From NCBI RefSeq assembly GCF_006265095.1, contig NZ_VCNK01000016.1:118860-182859 (forward strand): a stretch of 64,000 nt of DNA. The letters run 5' to 3'. Every line of letters starts with the position of its first letter. The first letter of the stretch is position 1. Both the position numbers and the translations under genes were made by a program. The stretch is from Phaeobacter sp. B1627 (GTDB lineage Bacteria; Pseudomonadota; Alphaproteobacteria; Rhodobacterales; Rhodobacteraceae). The notes beneath the pieces were generated by a model. It was not told the DNA's origin, made no database searches, and saw only the letters and a list, made by a program, of their open reading frames with translations. Positions 27,521-36,757 of the stretch are shown in pieces.

Positions 27521-29068
27521 GTGCGGGACGTCGTGGAAGGCACCGGGGGCGATGACATCCCGGAACCGGCGGATATGATGGTCGGTGTGGTGGAAATCGG
27601 TGGGATGTTGTTTGCCATCCCCATTGAGCATGTGCGGGAGGTCATCCCGGCTCCGATCCGGTTTCAGCGCCTGCCGACCCAGCATCCGGATCTGGTTGGG
27701 GGGGTGCTGCTGCGGGGCAAGGCAATTCCCGTTCAGGCCCTCCACCGTCGATTGGGGCTGGATGCGCCTGTGTTCAATACACAGGAATTGGATCTTTCTG
27801 ATCCCGAGGTCGCGCCGGGCACCGGTGCCGCAAAGGGTGTGATTGTCGTTGTCCGCGCCAACGGTCGCGTTACCGGAGTCTTGGTCGACGTTGTGCGCTG
27901 TTTGTTGCAGCTGGGCGATACCTGGGCCCAAAACCTGCCTGAGGAGCCGGATGAACTCGTCTGCGGCGGCTATATCTGCGACAGGCACGGCCATTTTTCG
28001 TTGCTCTCCGTGCCGGAGCTTTTGTCGATCCCGCTGGCGCCATCCGATGAAATTTCGGCGACCACGCGTCGGCGATCCCGGGTGCGAAAGCTCGCTCACA
28101 TCAAATTCCAGGTCGGAGAGCTGAACTTTCTGATTGCAATAAAGGATATCGCCTCGACCGTGCCGACCAGCGTGCTGGAACCCTGGCCGGTGAGCAGCGG
28201 CGGGTGTCTCGGTCTGATCAGTCGGCACGGAATGGAAATGCCGATGTTGGACACATTGGCCAATTTCGGCTTCCCCGGTTGTGGTGCGCGACCCACGGAA
28301 GCCTCTGGGATTGTTATTGAATACCCCGATGACCATGCGCTGTCATTCAATGTCGACCGCGTCGTGAGCGTCGTAAATATAGAAGAAGACGCCGTCTATA
28401 AATTTCCGCCAAGTGTCACCAGGCGGTGGAACCTCTTTGACGGCGTCCACATTGATGAGGGCGGCGATCAGTGTTTCGTTATCAATGTGGAGGCCTGCCG
28501 AAAGGATGCGGACCTTCTGAGGCTTGCGTCCACCTCGCACCGAAAAAAGCCGGAACCAAAGAAACGTATGGCCACGTCTTCCGGGCGCCAGGAGGCGGCT
28601 GCGAAAACATCGGACCATGGCAGCGGTGCGTCGGCGCTCGCGGGGATTCGCTCGCAGTCGAACCGCTATCTGACGGTCTGTGCGGCCGGTGATTTTGCCG
28701 TACCGATAGAGGCGGTGAGCGAAATCATGCGCGTGCCGGTGGCATTCGGGGCGGCTGATTTCGAGGGCCATCTGGTCAATTTGTCGTACCGCAATCGCCT
28801 GATGCCCGTTTACGATTGCGCACAGCGGCGCGGCAACGGGATGGGAAATTTCGGAACCGAAGCTGGCATTTTGATCCTGAAGAAGGACGGGCACCACTAC
28901 GGTTTGGCGGTGGAGGCGATGAAATCAATTGATACGGGGCGTCTAAAAGGGTTCCGCAATTCCGATGGCTCCGCGAGCGAAGTGCCGTCTGAACAATTGG
29001 TCGAACTGGGCCTGGGCCCGAGCCGCCGTCTGGTCCCGGTCGAGGATCCGACATTACTGCTGCCCTAG
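27521..29068 (+). CDS. Chemotaxis coupling protein with three CheW domains
   Basis: Protein of ~515 aa carrying three CheW/SH3-like domains: ~18-155 (VVEIGGMLFAIPIEHVREVIP), ~190-335 (IKFQVGELNFLIAIKDIAS) and ~385-512 (YLTVCAAGDFAVPIEAVSEIM), parts shown. A linker near 345-375 is basic and Ala/Ser-rich. CheW couples chemoreceptors to CheA; multi-CheW proteins can bridge array subunits. It begins 4 bp after the PAS-MCP stop. I chose GTG at 27521; a TTG at 27482 with GGAG upstream and an ATG at 27575 are alternatives. No CheA is in the window, so it must use a kinase encoded elsewhere. Confidence 0.85.
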   Translation: MRDVVEGTGGDDIPEPADMMVGVVEIGGMLFAIPIEHVREVIPAPIRFQRLPTQHPDLVGGVLLRGKAIPVQALHRRLGLDAPVFNTQELDLSDPEVAPGTGAAKGVIVVVRANGRVTGVLVDVVRCLLQLGDTWAQNLPEEPDELVCGGYICDRHGHFSLLSVPELLSIPLAPSDEISATTRRRSRVRKLAHIKFQVGELNFLIAIKDIASTVPTSVLEPWPVSSGGCLGLISRHGMEMPMLDTLANFGFPGCGARPTEASGIVIEYPDDHALSFNVDRVVSVVNIEEDAVYKFPPSVTRRWNLFDGVHIDEGGDQCFVINVEACRKDADLLRLASTSHRKKPEPKKRMATSSGRQEAAAKTSDHGSGASALAGIRSQSNRYLTVCAAGDFAVPIEAVSEIMRVPVAFGAADFEGHLVNLSYRNRLMPVYDCAQRRGNGMGNFGTEAGILILKKDGHHYGLAVEAMKSIDTGRLKGFRNSDGSASEVPSEQLVELGLGPSRRLVPVEDPTLLLP

Positions 29069-29739
29069 GTGCAAGATCGCGGCAGCGTCCGAGCGAATTT
29101 TCAACTCCGGATGCGGCGCAGCATGGGTCAGACAGCGTTGGCCGGGACATCGGCATTTTCCGAGCATCGCCACGACGGGATGTTCCGATTTCCTATCCCA
29201 GCGGCAAGTGACGGCTGGGGAGCACACCCCCGCCAACAGACGCTCCGCGCCCGTTTGCAGCACCCGGCTTCAGCCCGGGCGGGCCACATCTGATCGAAGG
29301 GTGGACCGGCGGGGCATTTTTCGCTCTCCAAGCCGGATCCCACCGCCGGAAATGCCCGGAAGCGGGATCCACTTCGGGTGGCGGCCAAGCCGTTGGGCCG
29401 AAGCGAAGAAAGAACGCCGACGGTGGATCGAGAGAGGGAGGTTTGGCTCCGTTGTCCCCGATTCAGACGTGCCCGTTTCTACAGCGGCGCTGCGTGCCGA
29501 CCGGGCCAGTTCGCTAGAGCGCAAATGCGAGTGTCACCATTGCCGAAAGGCGCAGTCTCTCTTCGGCGAGGAAACGCGGTCTTGGGCGGCGTAGCCTGCG
29601 TCATGCAGTTCGTTGAACGTCGCGACCGTCCGAACACCAGACATGGCAGGCAGGTCTGTGGCCGAACCCCAGCCCAGTTGACCGACCAGTTCGGCGTCGG
29701 GGGAAATCGTCGCGATGGCGACCACTGAGCAGCAACCAT
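29069..29739. other. Non-coding or decayed region after cheW
   Basis: Open frames here on both strands show no family resemblance. The 3' end leads into a remnant of a peptide-binding protein gene, so part of this stretch may be eroded coding sequence. No terminator with a T-run seen. Confidence 0.5.
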
Positions 29740-29983
29740 GACCTGGCAAGTCCATCGAGGTTCCCGCCGAGATGAAGGACCGGACAATGGCCGCAGTGTC
29801 GGAGGCGATGCGCCGCTCCGGCTTGACATGTATCGTGACCTGCAGAAAGAAGTGCAGGAGACCTCGCTCATCGTGATCATGTTCCAGGCGGCCTATCAGG
29901 TCGCTATGGATACCGTAGGGACCGGATATGTGACTGGCGCGACCGCCGATTTCGCCTATTCTCGCCTGGTCGAAAAAGACTGA
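29740..29983 (+). pseudogene. C-terminal remnant of a peptide ABC transporter substrate-binding protein
   Basis: The frame ending at 29983 encodes LRLDMYRDLQKEVQET, IMFQAAYQVAM and TGATADFAYSRLVEK, closely resembling the last ~60 residues of oligopeptide/dipeptide-binding proteins (family 5). Just upstream, a different frame reads IEVPAEMKDRTMAAVSEA, the expected preceding segment, so a frameshift near 29800 separates the two. No intact upstream gene or start exists. It sits next to an M24 peptidase gene, consistent with a former peptide-uptake and degradation locus. Confidence 0.55.
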
Positions 29984-30094
29984 CACCCGCTTGCCGGACC
30001 GCCAACGCAGCGGTGGCCCGGATCCCATATCGCTTTCGCAGCCGGCCAGCTTGGCACCCCGCCAGTTTGGTCGCCGCCTGTCCCGGAGCCCCTC

Positions 30095-31204
30095 ATGACC
30101 GCATTCCCCCGCAGCCAAGCCCGCCTCTCCGCCCTGCGCAGGCGTATGGCCGAGACCGGCACCGATCTTGTGGCCCTCGGCCCGTCCAGCCATATGGCCT
30201 GGCTGTCCGGGGTGCATCCGCACGGCGATGAACGCCCCGTCATGCTGCTGGTCAGTCAGGGCTATGCCGGGTTTCTGATGCCCGCCCTGAACGCGGCGGC
30301 GGCGCGGGCGGACACTGATCTGCCCTTTCACCCCTGGCGGGACGACGATGGCCCCGAAGCGGCGCTGGCCGCCCTCTTGCAGGCGAGCGATGCCACCGGG
30401 GCGGGGCTGTCGGTGGTGCTGGATGAAACCATGCGCACGGATTTCGCGCTGCGGCTTCTGGACGCGCTGGACGCGCCGCGTCGGCGCTTCACCGATGATA
30501 CCGTGGGGCGGCTGCGTGCGGCCAAGGATGAGACGGAATTTCAGGCGATCAAGGCGGCGCATCTGATCAATGACCGCGCAGTCAGGTCGGCCTTTGCCGC
30601 GCTGAAGCCGGGCATGAGCGAACAGGACGTCGTCGAGGTGATCAAGGCCTCGTACAAAGAAGACGGCGCCGAGCTGGAGTTCTGTTCGATCTGTTTCGGC
30701 GCCTCTGCCGGTTTCCCCCATCACTATCCGGGCGCGACGCGGCTGGAAAACAACATGGCGGTTCTGATCGACACGGGCTGCCGACTGGATGGCTACCCGT
30801 CCGACATGACCCGCTGCGGGTATTTCGGCACGCCTGACGACCGCTATCGCGAGGTCTTTGGCATCGTTGAACAGGCGGTGCAGGCGGCCGTCGCGGCGGC
30901 CAAGCCCGGCGTGCGGGCCTCGGAGGTCGACAAGGCGGCGCGCGATGTGATCACGGCGGCCGGCTACGGTGGGCATTTCCTGCATCGCACCGGGCACGGG
31001 CTTGGTGTGGATATCCACGAACCCCCCTATATTTCCGCCAATTCCGACGTGGTTCTGGCCGAGGGCAATGTGTTCTCGATCGAGCCGGGCATCTATCTCG
31101 AGGGGCAGTTCGGCGTCCGCCTGGAGGAAATCGTGATCCTGCGCGCAGGCGGGGCAGAGATCTTCTCCGAGATGCCGCGCGACATGGTGGTTCTCGGCCA
31201 ATAG
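30095..31204 (+). CDS. M24-family aminopeptidase (Xaa-Pro peptidase type)
   Basis: Cytoplasmic pita-bread-fold metallopeptidase of 369 aa. N-terminal creatinase-like domain (1-140), catalytic domain after ~150. Metal ligands are visible: IDTGCRLDGYPSDMTR (two Asp, the first in VLIDTG), HRTGHGLGVDIHEPPY (His), SIEPGIYLEG (Glu) and VRLEEIVI (Glu). Family members cleave Xaa-Pro bonds or related amides. It follows a decayed peptide-binding protein gene, and a GC-rich hairpin with four T follows the stop. Confidence 0.9.
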   Translation: MTAFPRSQARLSALRRRMAETGTDLVALGPSSHMAWLSGVHPHGDERPVMLLVSQGYAGFLMPALNAAAARADTDLPFHPWRDDDGPEAALAALLQASDATGAGLSVVLDETMRTDFALRLLDALDAPRRRFTDDTVGRLRAAKDETEFQAIKAAHLINDRAVRSAFAALKPGMSEQDVVEVIKASYKEDGAELEFCSICFGASAGFPHHYPGATRLENNMAVLIDTGCRLDGYPSDMTRCGYFGTPDDRYREVFGIVEQAVQAAVAAAKPGVRASEVDKAARDVITAAGYGGHFLHRTGHGLGVDIHEPPYISANSDVVLAEGNVFSIEPGIYLEGQFGVRLEEIVILRAGGAEIFSEMPRDMVVLGQ

Positions 31205-31229
31205 GCGGGGGGCCACGGCACGGGGACAC

Positions 31230-31269
31230 GGGCGCGCCGGGCTTCAGCGTCGCGCCGACGCGCCCTTTT
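31230..31269. terminator. Probable terminator between convergent genes
   Basis: GGGCGCG ... CGCGCCC with TTTT after it, 25 bp past the M24 peptidase stop. The loop is long and can form an inner GGCGCG/CGCGCC hairpin. It could end transcription on the plus strand. Confidence 0.45.
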
Positions 31270-31301
31270 GGTCGGGGGATCGGCGCAGCCCGTGGGTCAG
31301 A

Positions 31302-31874
31302 TCAGCGCAGCCCGCGGCTGGCGATATCCTCTGCCAATGTCCCGAGCGCGGCAGAGCGCGCGGCGGCAATGGCCGGAATCCCCTGATCGGCAGCAAAGCT
31401 CTCGGTGATCTCGAAGCTGCGGGATCTGTCGGCGCGGTTCACGTCTTCGGGCGCAATGAAATACATCCCGCGCAGGGTGAATGTGCCGCTCTGGGCCGCC
31501 AGGAACTCTTCGAAGCGGACGTCGATCGTCACCTCGGGGCGGTTGAGAAACGGCCAGGGGTCCGAGGCGACCCGCGCCGATGTGACGGCGCTGAGCGCGC
31601 GCACCAGATGCAGGGTCACGGCCCGGTCTCCTTCATCCGCCCAGAGACTGTCGGCGCTGGTGGTCAGCTTGCCGAATTCATCCGCCAGCGTGATGTCCTG
31701 GGACGCGGCATAGGTCGGCAACGAGACCTCCCGCAGGGCGACAGAGCGGTAGGAGATCCGTACCGGCGCCGTGACGTCCGACTTCGGCACCACATAGAGG
31801 TCAGGATCGCCGCTGCAGCCGGCCAACAGGGCCGTGGTCAATGTCAGGGCAACGGCGGTCAGGGTCTGTCTCAT
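31302..31874 (-). CDS. PqiC-like outer-membrane lipoprotein (ABC-type transport auxiliary lipoprotein)
   Basis: Lipoprotein of 190 aa. Signal peptide with lipobox LLAGC near residue 19. PqiC-family features are DLYVVPKSD, SLPTYAASQDITL and a C-terminal stretch AIAAARSAALGTLAEDIA. PqiC works with PqiA and PqiB, an MCE-type trans-envelope lipid transport complex. It is the last gene of a minus-strand operon directly after the MCE gene (3 bp apart), confirming the role. Confidence 0.85.
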   Translation of the reverse strand: MRQTLTAVALTLTTALLAGCSGDPDLYVVPKSDVTAPVRISYRSVALREVSLPTYAASQDITLADEFGKLTTSADSLWADEGDRAVTLHLVRALSAVTSARVASDPWPFLNRPEVTIDVRFEEFLAAQSGTFTLRGMYFIAPEDVNRADRSRSFEITESFAADQGIPAIAAARSAALGTLAEDIASRGLR

Positions 31875-31877
31875 GAT

Positions 31878-34055
31878 CTATCGTCCCATTATAAGTGAGT
31901 TGGGTCGGCGTTCCAGCGCACGGGCCAGGCTTTCGACCGCCGTTGCGGCCCGCGCCAAGGCGGTCATCGCGGCCCGGGCGCTGCGGTTGATTTCCGATCC
32001 CTGATCATAGCCCGCCAGCGTGGCCGAGGCCTGCCGCAGCAGCGCTTCGATGCGGGCACTGATCTTGGGCAGGTCCACTGTTGCCTCCTCGACGGCGGCT
32101 GCGGCAGAGCGGGCCGAGGCCATGGTCTGGTTCAGGGCCGCGACGCTTCCCCCTTCGCGCAGCTCCGCCAGCGCCAGCCGCATTTCTTCGAGCGTCGCGT
32201 TCAGCGTCTGGGGAATGGCGCGGGTTCCGGGGTGTTCCAGCAGGGTTTCGACATCCGCGACCACATCCGTGACCCGCGTGACCAGCGCCTCCAGCGGCAA
32301 ATCCCGTGCGGTGGCGGCTGTCTCGGTCAGGCTCTCGATCAGGCCCGGAACGCCGCTCAGGCTGGCCTCGGCCGAGGCGGCGACGGCGCCTGCAGCTTCG
32401 ACGGTCTGCACCAGTTTCTCCACCGCGCGGGCCTCTTCGACCTGGGTGATCAACCCGCGCAGATCGGCAACGGTGGCATTCAGATCTGACAACAGTCGCG
32501 CGCCCTGGACCGGGAGGGCCTGGGTTTCGGCTGCGCTAACGACCCCGCGCACGTCGCCCAGCAGGGCCCGCACATCGCCGGGAATGGCGCGGACCGTGTC
32601 ATCCTGCACCAGCACCGACGTATTGGCCGCCAGACCGGTGGCGGTATCGAGGAAGCGCACGGCCGATTGCATCAGCTCCTCGATCGGCAGATCCCCGAGC
32701 CGCGCCATCATGCCCTCGGCGCTGGCGGCGGCGTCGGAAATGTCACTCTCGGTGACGGGGATCAGCGGGTAGGGGGCATTGTCACGCCGCAATTCGGCGG
32801 CGGGGGCGTCGGGCACATCGACCAGCTCGACCTTCAGCCCGGTGGCAAACAGCCCGGTCGAGGCCAGCCGCGCCCGCAGCCCGCCCCGGACCCGTCGCGC
32901 GAGGAAATCTTCGACCGCCTCATCCACCGCCTCATCCGCGATCTCGACCCCGGCGTCGAGCGAGGCAAGCCGCAGCTCTCCGGGGTTCAGCTCGACGCTG
33001 ATCTGCAGGCGGACCTTGCTGTCATTGTAGCGGGCTTCGTCCACGATTGCGGTGATGCCGGTCACATCGCCGATCTTCAGGCCGCGCACTTCGACCGGGG
33101 CACCGATCTCCAGCCCGCTGACGTTGTCCTCGAAAATGATGGTGAAGGGCACGCCGGTGCCGCGGCCCGCGTCAAAGACATTCTGGCGGGCGTCGCTCTG
33201 CGAGGCGAAGACCTGAAACGCGTCGTCCTGCGCCGCAGGAACGCCGCCGGAAATCACCGTGTCAAAGCTCACGCCGCCTGCAATGAGCGAGGACAGCGAG
33301 GAGAAATCCAGCTCCGCACCACTGGCCCCCAGCGAGAAGGAGAAACCGGAGGTGTCCCAGAATCGTGTGGTCGAACGCACAAGCTGATCATAGGGCGCAA
33401 AGATCACAGCAGGTGCCGTGGCGATCTGACGGTCCGCCGACAGCTCCGGCGTGCCGATCCGGCCAACCTCTAGCCCCTTGTAGGTGATCGGTGCATTCGC
33501 GGTCAGGGCGACGCCGGCGGCGGCCTCCAGCATCAGCAAAAGCCCCGCGTCGCCGGGCGCCAGAAGCGGGGCCTTGGACTGGCCTTCGTGGCGCAGCACC
33601 ACGCCGCCCGGCTCCGCATCCCAGACACCGGCGATGAAGACACCGGACAGCACCGTATTCAGGCCACTGACGCCGGTTGTGGTGACCTCGGGTTTGACCA
33701 CCCAAAAGGCCGCGTCCTGATCGACATAATCCGCGATGTCCTTGTTCAGCCGCACCTTGACGGAGACCTTGTCGAGGCCGGCTTCAAACTCCACCGTTTC
33801 CACATGGCCCACGATCACGTCCCGATAGCGCAGCTCGGTGCTGCCTGCGGCAATGCCGGAGGCCTCTTCAAAGGCGATATCGATCAAGGGCCCCCGCGCC
33901 GACCAGGTCTGCAGGGCGAGCGCCACGGCGATGATCACCGCCGTCAGCGGCACCAGCCAGACAAGGGAAATGCGCTGGTGCAGGGGGCGGCGGGCCGGGG
34001 TGGTTTTCAGCTCTGGCGGGTCAAGGGGCAAGGGTGTCGTCTTTCTCATCTTCAA
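31878..34055 (-). CDS. PqiB-like MCE-domain intermembrane lipid transport protein
   Basis: Protein of 725 aa anchored by one N-terminal membrane segment (near residues 28-48, ISLVWLVPLTAVIIAVALA). Three MCE/MlaD domains follow: ~53-145, ~165-265 and ~300-400 (for example GSTELRYRDVIVGHVE and GAPVEVRGLKIGDVTG). The C-terminal ~320 residues are Ala-rich, predicted helical and low in charge, a long needle-like extension; E. coli PqiB is 546 aa, so this tail is much longer. The start overlaps the pqiA-like gene by 35 bp. Likely forms a hexameric periplasmic tunnel for lipids. Confidence 0.88.
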   Translation of the reverse strand: MKMRKTTPLPLDPPELKTTPARRPLHQRISLVWLVPLTAVIIAVALALQTWSARGPLIDIAFEEASGIAAGSTELRYRDVIVGHVETVEFEAGLDKVSVKVRLNKDIADYVDQDAAFWVVKPEVTTTGVSGLNTVLSGVFIAGVWDAEPGGVVLRHEGQSKAPLLAPGDAGLLLMLEAAAGVALTANAPITYKGLEVGRIGTPELSADRQIATAPAVIFAPYDQLVRSTTRFWDTSGFSFSLGASGAELDFSSLSSLIAGGVSFDTVISGGVPAAQDDAFQVFASQSDARQNVFDAGRGTGVPFTIIFEDNVSGLEIGAPVEVRGLKIGDVTGITAIVDEARYNDSKVRLQISVELNPGELRLASLDAGVEIADEAVDEAVEDFLARRVRGGLRARLASTGLFATGLKVELVDVPDAPAAELRRDNAPYPLIPVTESDISDAAASAEGMMARLGDLPIEELMQSAVRFLDTATGLAANTSVLVQDDTVRAIPGDVRALLGDVRGVVSAAETQALPVQGARLLSDLNATVADLRGLITQVEEARAVEKLVQTVEAAGAVAASAEASLSGVPGLIESLTETAATARDLPLEALVTRVTDVVADVETLLEHPGTRAIPQTLNATLEEMRLALAELREGGSVAALNQTMASARSAAAAVEEATVDLPKISARIEALLRQASATLAGYDQGSEINRSARAAMTALARAATAVESLARALERRPNSLIMGR

Positions 34056-34662
34056 GCTGATCCCAGATCAGCCGACTGTCAAAGCTCTGCGCGGAAATCA
34101 TCGTGAATACAACCGTCAGCGCAAAGGTGAGGCTGGCGGGACCCGGTTCAACCGAGGCAATGCTGCCCAGATGGACCAGCGCCGACAGGATCGCCACCAC
34201 AAACACATCGATCATCGACCACCGGCCAATATATTCCACCATTTCATAGAGCAGATGCTGTGTCCTCGGGCGGGTGGAGGCGGGGCGCGCGACGCTGATC
34301 GCAAGATAGGCGATGGCGAGGAATTTCAGCGTCGGAATCACCACGGAGGCCAGCAGAATGATCGCCGCCACACTGTAGGAGCCGTGCTCGGCCAGGGTGA
34401 TGGCACCGCCGACAATCGTATCCTGCGAGACCGAGCCGAGCGTGCTGGTGCGCAGCATCGGGTAGATGTTGGCGGGCACGTAGCAGATCAGCGCCACCAG
34501 CCACCAGGCCCAGACCCGCTGCAGGGAGCCGCTGTCGCGCGATACCAGCGCACTGCCGCAACAGGGGCAGATCTCGGTTGTGACAGGCCAGGCGCGGGTG
34601 CAGTCGCGACAGCCCACAAGGCCCGCATCCCGTGCGGTCAGGACATCCGCCCGGTCGCTCAT
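34021..34662 (-). CDS. PqiA-domain membrane protein, second half
   Basis: Inner-membrane protein of 213 aa holding a single PqiA domain: a zinc-ribbon-like CRDC ... CPCC near residues 17-34 and four hydrophobic segments (for example LVALICYVPANIYPML, and VIPTLKFLAIAYLAIS). In E. coli PqiA one 417-aa protein carries two such domains; here they are separate genes overlapping by 4 bp (ATGA). Start at ATG 34662; the frame extends upstream only in shadow of the first pqiA gene. Confidence 0.85.
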   Translation of the reverse strand: MSDRADVLTARDAGLVGCRDCTRAWPVTTEICPCCGSALVSRDSGSLQRVWAWWLVALICYVPANIYPMLRTSTLGSVSQDTIVGGAITLAEHGSYSVAAIILLASVVIPTLKFLAIAYLAISVARPASTRPRTQHLLYEMVEYIGRWSMIDVFVVAILSALVHLGSIASVEPGPASLTFALTVVFTMISAQSFDSRLIWDQLEDEKDDTLAP

Positions 34663-35345
34663 GTCCGATGTTCCCGCAACGGTGCAGGGATGTCGCGATC
34701 CGGGACCTGCTCCAGCGCATCCCAGACAGACCGGCTGCAGAGATTGCGCTGGACCTGCAGCACCAGAAACACCAGACCCGCAAACATCCAGAACGCAGGG
34801 CCGAATTCCACCTGGGCCAGATCCTTGACCTTGATCAGCGCCACGGCACAGCCAAGCGCAAAGATCTCGGCCATCGACCAGGGTTTCAGCCGCTCGGAGA
34901 GGCGAAACGCAGCGCGGGCGCCGGGGCGCGGCGGGTGGTCGAACACCAGCGGCACCAGCACATAGAGCAGCAACCCCATCCGCAGCGCCGGGATCGCCAG
35001 AATGCAGCCGGCGGTGAACAGCACCAGAAGCGCCAGCTCCCTGTTGGTGAAGGCCAGCACCACATCGAGCACCGAGGTGGCATTGTGCAGACCGGCGGCC
35101 GAGATCTTGAGGAACGGGAAGAACAGCGTCGCCACCAGGAACACGAGGCTTGCCGCCGCCAACGAGATGATCTGCATGCCGGCCCGCCGCCGAGGGGCCG
35201 CAAGGACCCGGTGGCACCGGTGACAGATCGCATCTTCGCCGGGCGCCACCTTTGGCATCCGGTACAGCGCGTCGCAGGACGGGCACACCACCAGCGCGCC
35301 AAGGTCGTCCGCCGCTGTGATCGAAACGTCGTTTTGACGCACCAT
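34659..35345 (-). CDS. PqiA-domain membrane protein, first half
   Basis: Inner-membrane protein of 228 aa with a CPSC ... CHRC zinc-ribbon-like start (residues ~20-43) and four hydrophobic segments (SLAAASLVFLVATLFFPFL, given in part). The motif FFPFLKISAAG and LKPWSMAEIFALG are PqiA hallmarks. Start at ATG 35345, 95 bp after the chrA stop. It is coupled to the second PqiA gene and then pqiB and pqiC, so the operon is pqiA1-pqiA2-pqiB-pqiC. Confidence 0.85.
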   Translation of the reverse strand: MVRQNDVSITAADDLGALVVCPSCDALYRMPKVAPGEDAICHRCHRVLAAPRRRAGMQIISLAAASLVFLVATLFFPFLKISAAGLHNATSVLDVVLAFTNRELALLVLFTAGCILAIPALRMGLLLYVLVPLVFDHPPRPGARAAFRLSERLKPWSMAEIFALGCAVALIKVKDLAQVEFGPAFWMFAGLVFLVLQVQRNLCSRSVWDALEQVPDRDIPAPLREHRT

Positions 35346-35440
35346 GTCCTGTGTGATCCTGTCCGGAGTAGCTTTCTTCGATACAGTGACGGCGGGGCGG
35401 GGAATAGGCAAGGTGTCTCGCTCCGGCCGCCTGCTGTCGG

Positions 35441-36757
35441 TCACCACAACAGCCGCAGCCCGGCGCCGAGGAGCGAGGCTGTGACGAGAATGCGGAATAT
35501 CCCCCAGCGCCCCCCAAAGGCCAGCACGCCGCACAGCAGAAACAGCGCCAGCGCCAGCCCGTCGACCGAGGCAGGCTCCGGGTGCCAAAGTGTCACCGGC
35601 CCCCATTGCCTGCGGGTCACGTCGGAAAACAGGACATGAAGCGCGAACCAGATCGACAGGTTGAGGATCACCCCGACAACCGCAGCGGTGATCGCGCTCA
35701 GGGCGGCTTTCAGGCGCGGCTGTCTGCCGATCCATTCGATGTAGGGCGCGCCGGCAAAGATCCACAGGAAACACGGCGCAAAGGTCACCCATAGCGTGAC
35801 CAGGGCGGCTGCGAGACCCAGCACCGGCCCACCCTCGCGGGCGCCGGCCAGAAACCCCACGAACTGCGTCACAAGGATCAGCGGGCCCGGCGTGGTCTCG
35901 GCCAGACCGAGGGCATCGACCATTTCCACTGCGCTCAGCCAGCCGAACCGGACGACCACATCCTGCGCCATATAGGCCAGAACGGCGTAGGCACCGCCAA
36001 ATGTCACAACCGCGAGGGTGGAGAAGAATTTGCCCAGCTCCAGCAGGATCTCGGGGACGGCCAGCCACCCCAGCGCCGCCAGCGGCAGCAGCCAGATCGC
36101 CAGCCAGATCGCGATGGTCGCCAGCGATCCGCGCAGGGAAATCGCGTCTGTATCCGCGTTCATATCCCCGTTTGCATCCATGCTGTCCTGCCCCGCTTGC
36201 CTGCTGGCCAGACGCCAGCCCAGAAGGGCTGCGATCAGGATGATCAGCGGGTAGGGCAGCGACAGAAAGAAAATACCGACAAAGGCGGCCCCGGCGATCG
36301 CCCAGTGCAGCCTGTGTGACAGGGCCTTTTTTGCAACGCGGACCAGCGCCTCGACAACGATCACCAGAACCGCCGCCTTGATCCCGAAAAACAACGCCTC
36401 GACCAAAGGCACATGGCCGAAACTGCTGTAGATCGCGGCGAGGGCCATGATCACCACCGCGCCCGGGATGACAAACAACAGCCCCGCCACCAGCCCGCCC
36501 AGGGTGCCATGCATCCGCCACCCGGCATATGTGGCCAGCTGCATGGCTTCGGGCCCCGGCAACAGCATGCAGAAACTCAACCCGTCCAGAAACTGCCGTT
36601 CGGACAGCCATTTCCGACCCTCGACAATTTCCCTGTGCATGAGCGCAATCTGCGCCGCAGGGCCGCCAAAGGACAGCAGGCCAATCCTTGCCCAGACCCG
36701 CGCAGCCTGCGCCAGTGTCGGCGCCGCATCCGCCGCGGTTTCGGTCGCATTTGCCAT
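35441..36757 (-). CDS. chrA: ChrA chromate efflux transporter
   Basis: Bidomain CHR-family membrane protein of ~438 aa with about 12 hydrophobic segments. N-terminal signature RIGLLSFGGPAAQIALMH, LSFCMLLPGPEAMQLATY and the repeat in the second half (VVTFGGAYAVLAYMAQ, ALGLAETTPGPLILVTQF) are diagnostic for long-chain ChrA, which exports chromate. Start set at ATG 36757 because AGGG lies 8 bp upstream; ATG 36763 is 6 bp earlier. It is upstream of the pqi genes on the same strand. Confidence 0.92.
   Translation of the reverse strand: MANATETAADAAPTLAQAARVWARIGLLSFGGPAAQIALMHREIVEGRKWLSERQFLDGLSFCMLLPGPEAMQLATYAGWRMHGTLGGLVAGLLFVIPGAVVIMALAAIYSSFGHVPLVEALFFGIKAAVLVIVVEALVRVAKKALSHRLHWAIAGAAFVGIFFLSLPYPLIILIAALLGWRLASRQAGQDSMDANGDMNADTDAISLRGSLATIAIWLAIWLLPLAALGWLAVPEILLELGKFFSTLAVVTFGGAYAVLAYMAQDVVVRFGWLSAVEMVDALGLAETTPGPLILVTQFVGFLAGAREGGPVLGLAAALVTLWVTFAPCFLWIFAGAPYIEWIGRQPRLKAALSAITAAVVGVILNLSIWFALHVLFSDVTRRQWGPVTLWHPEPASVDGLALALFLLCGVLAFGGRWGIFRILVTASLLGAGLRLLW

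Noticed and set aside
29534..31216. Open frame of 560 codons on the minus strand
   Set aside because: Antisense to the M24 peptidase gene, with no domain pattern.
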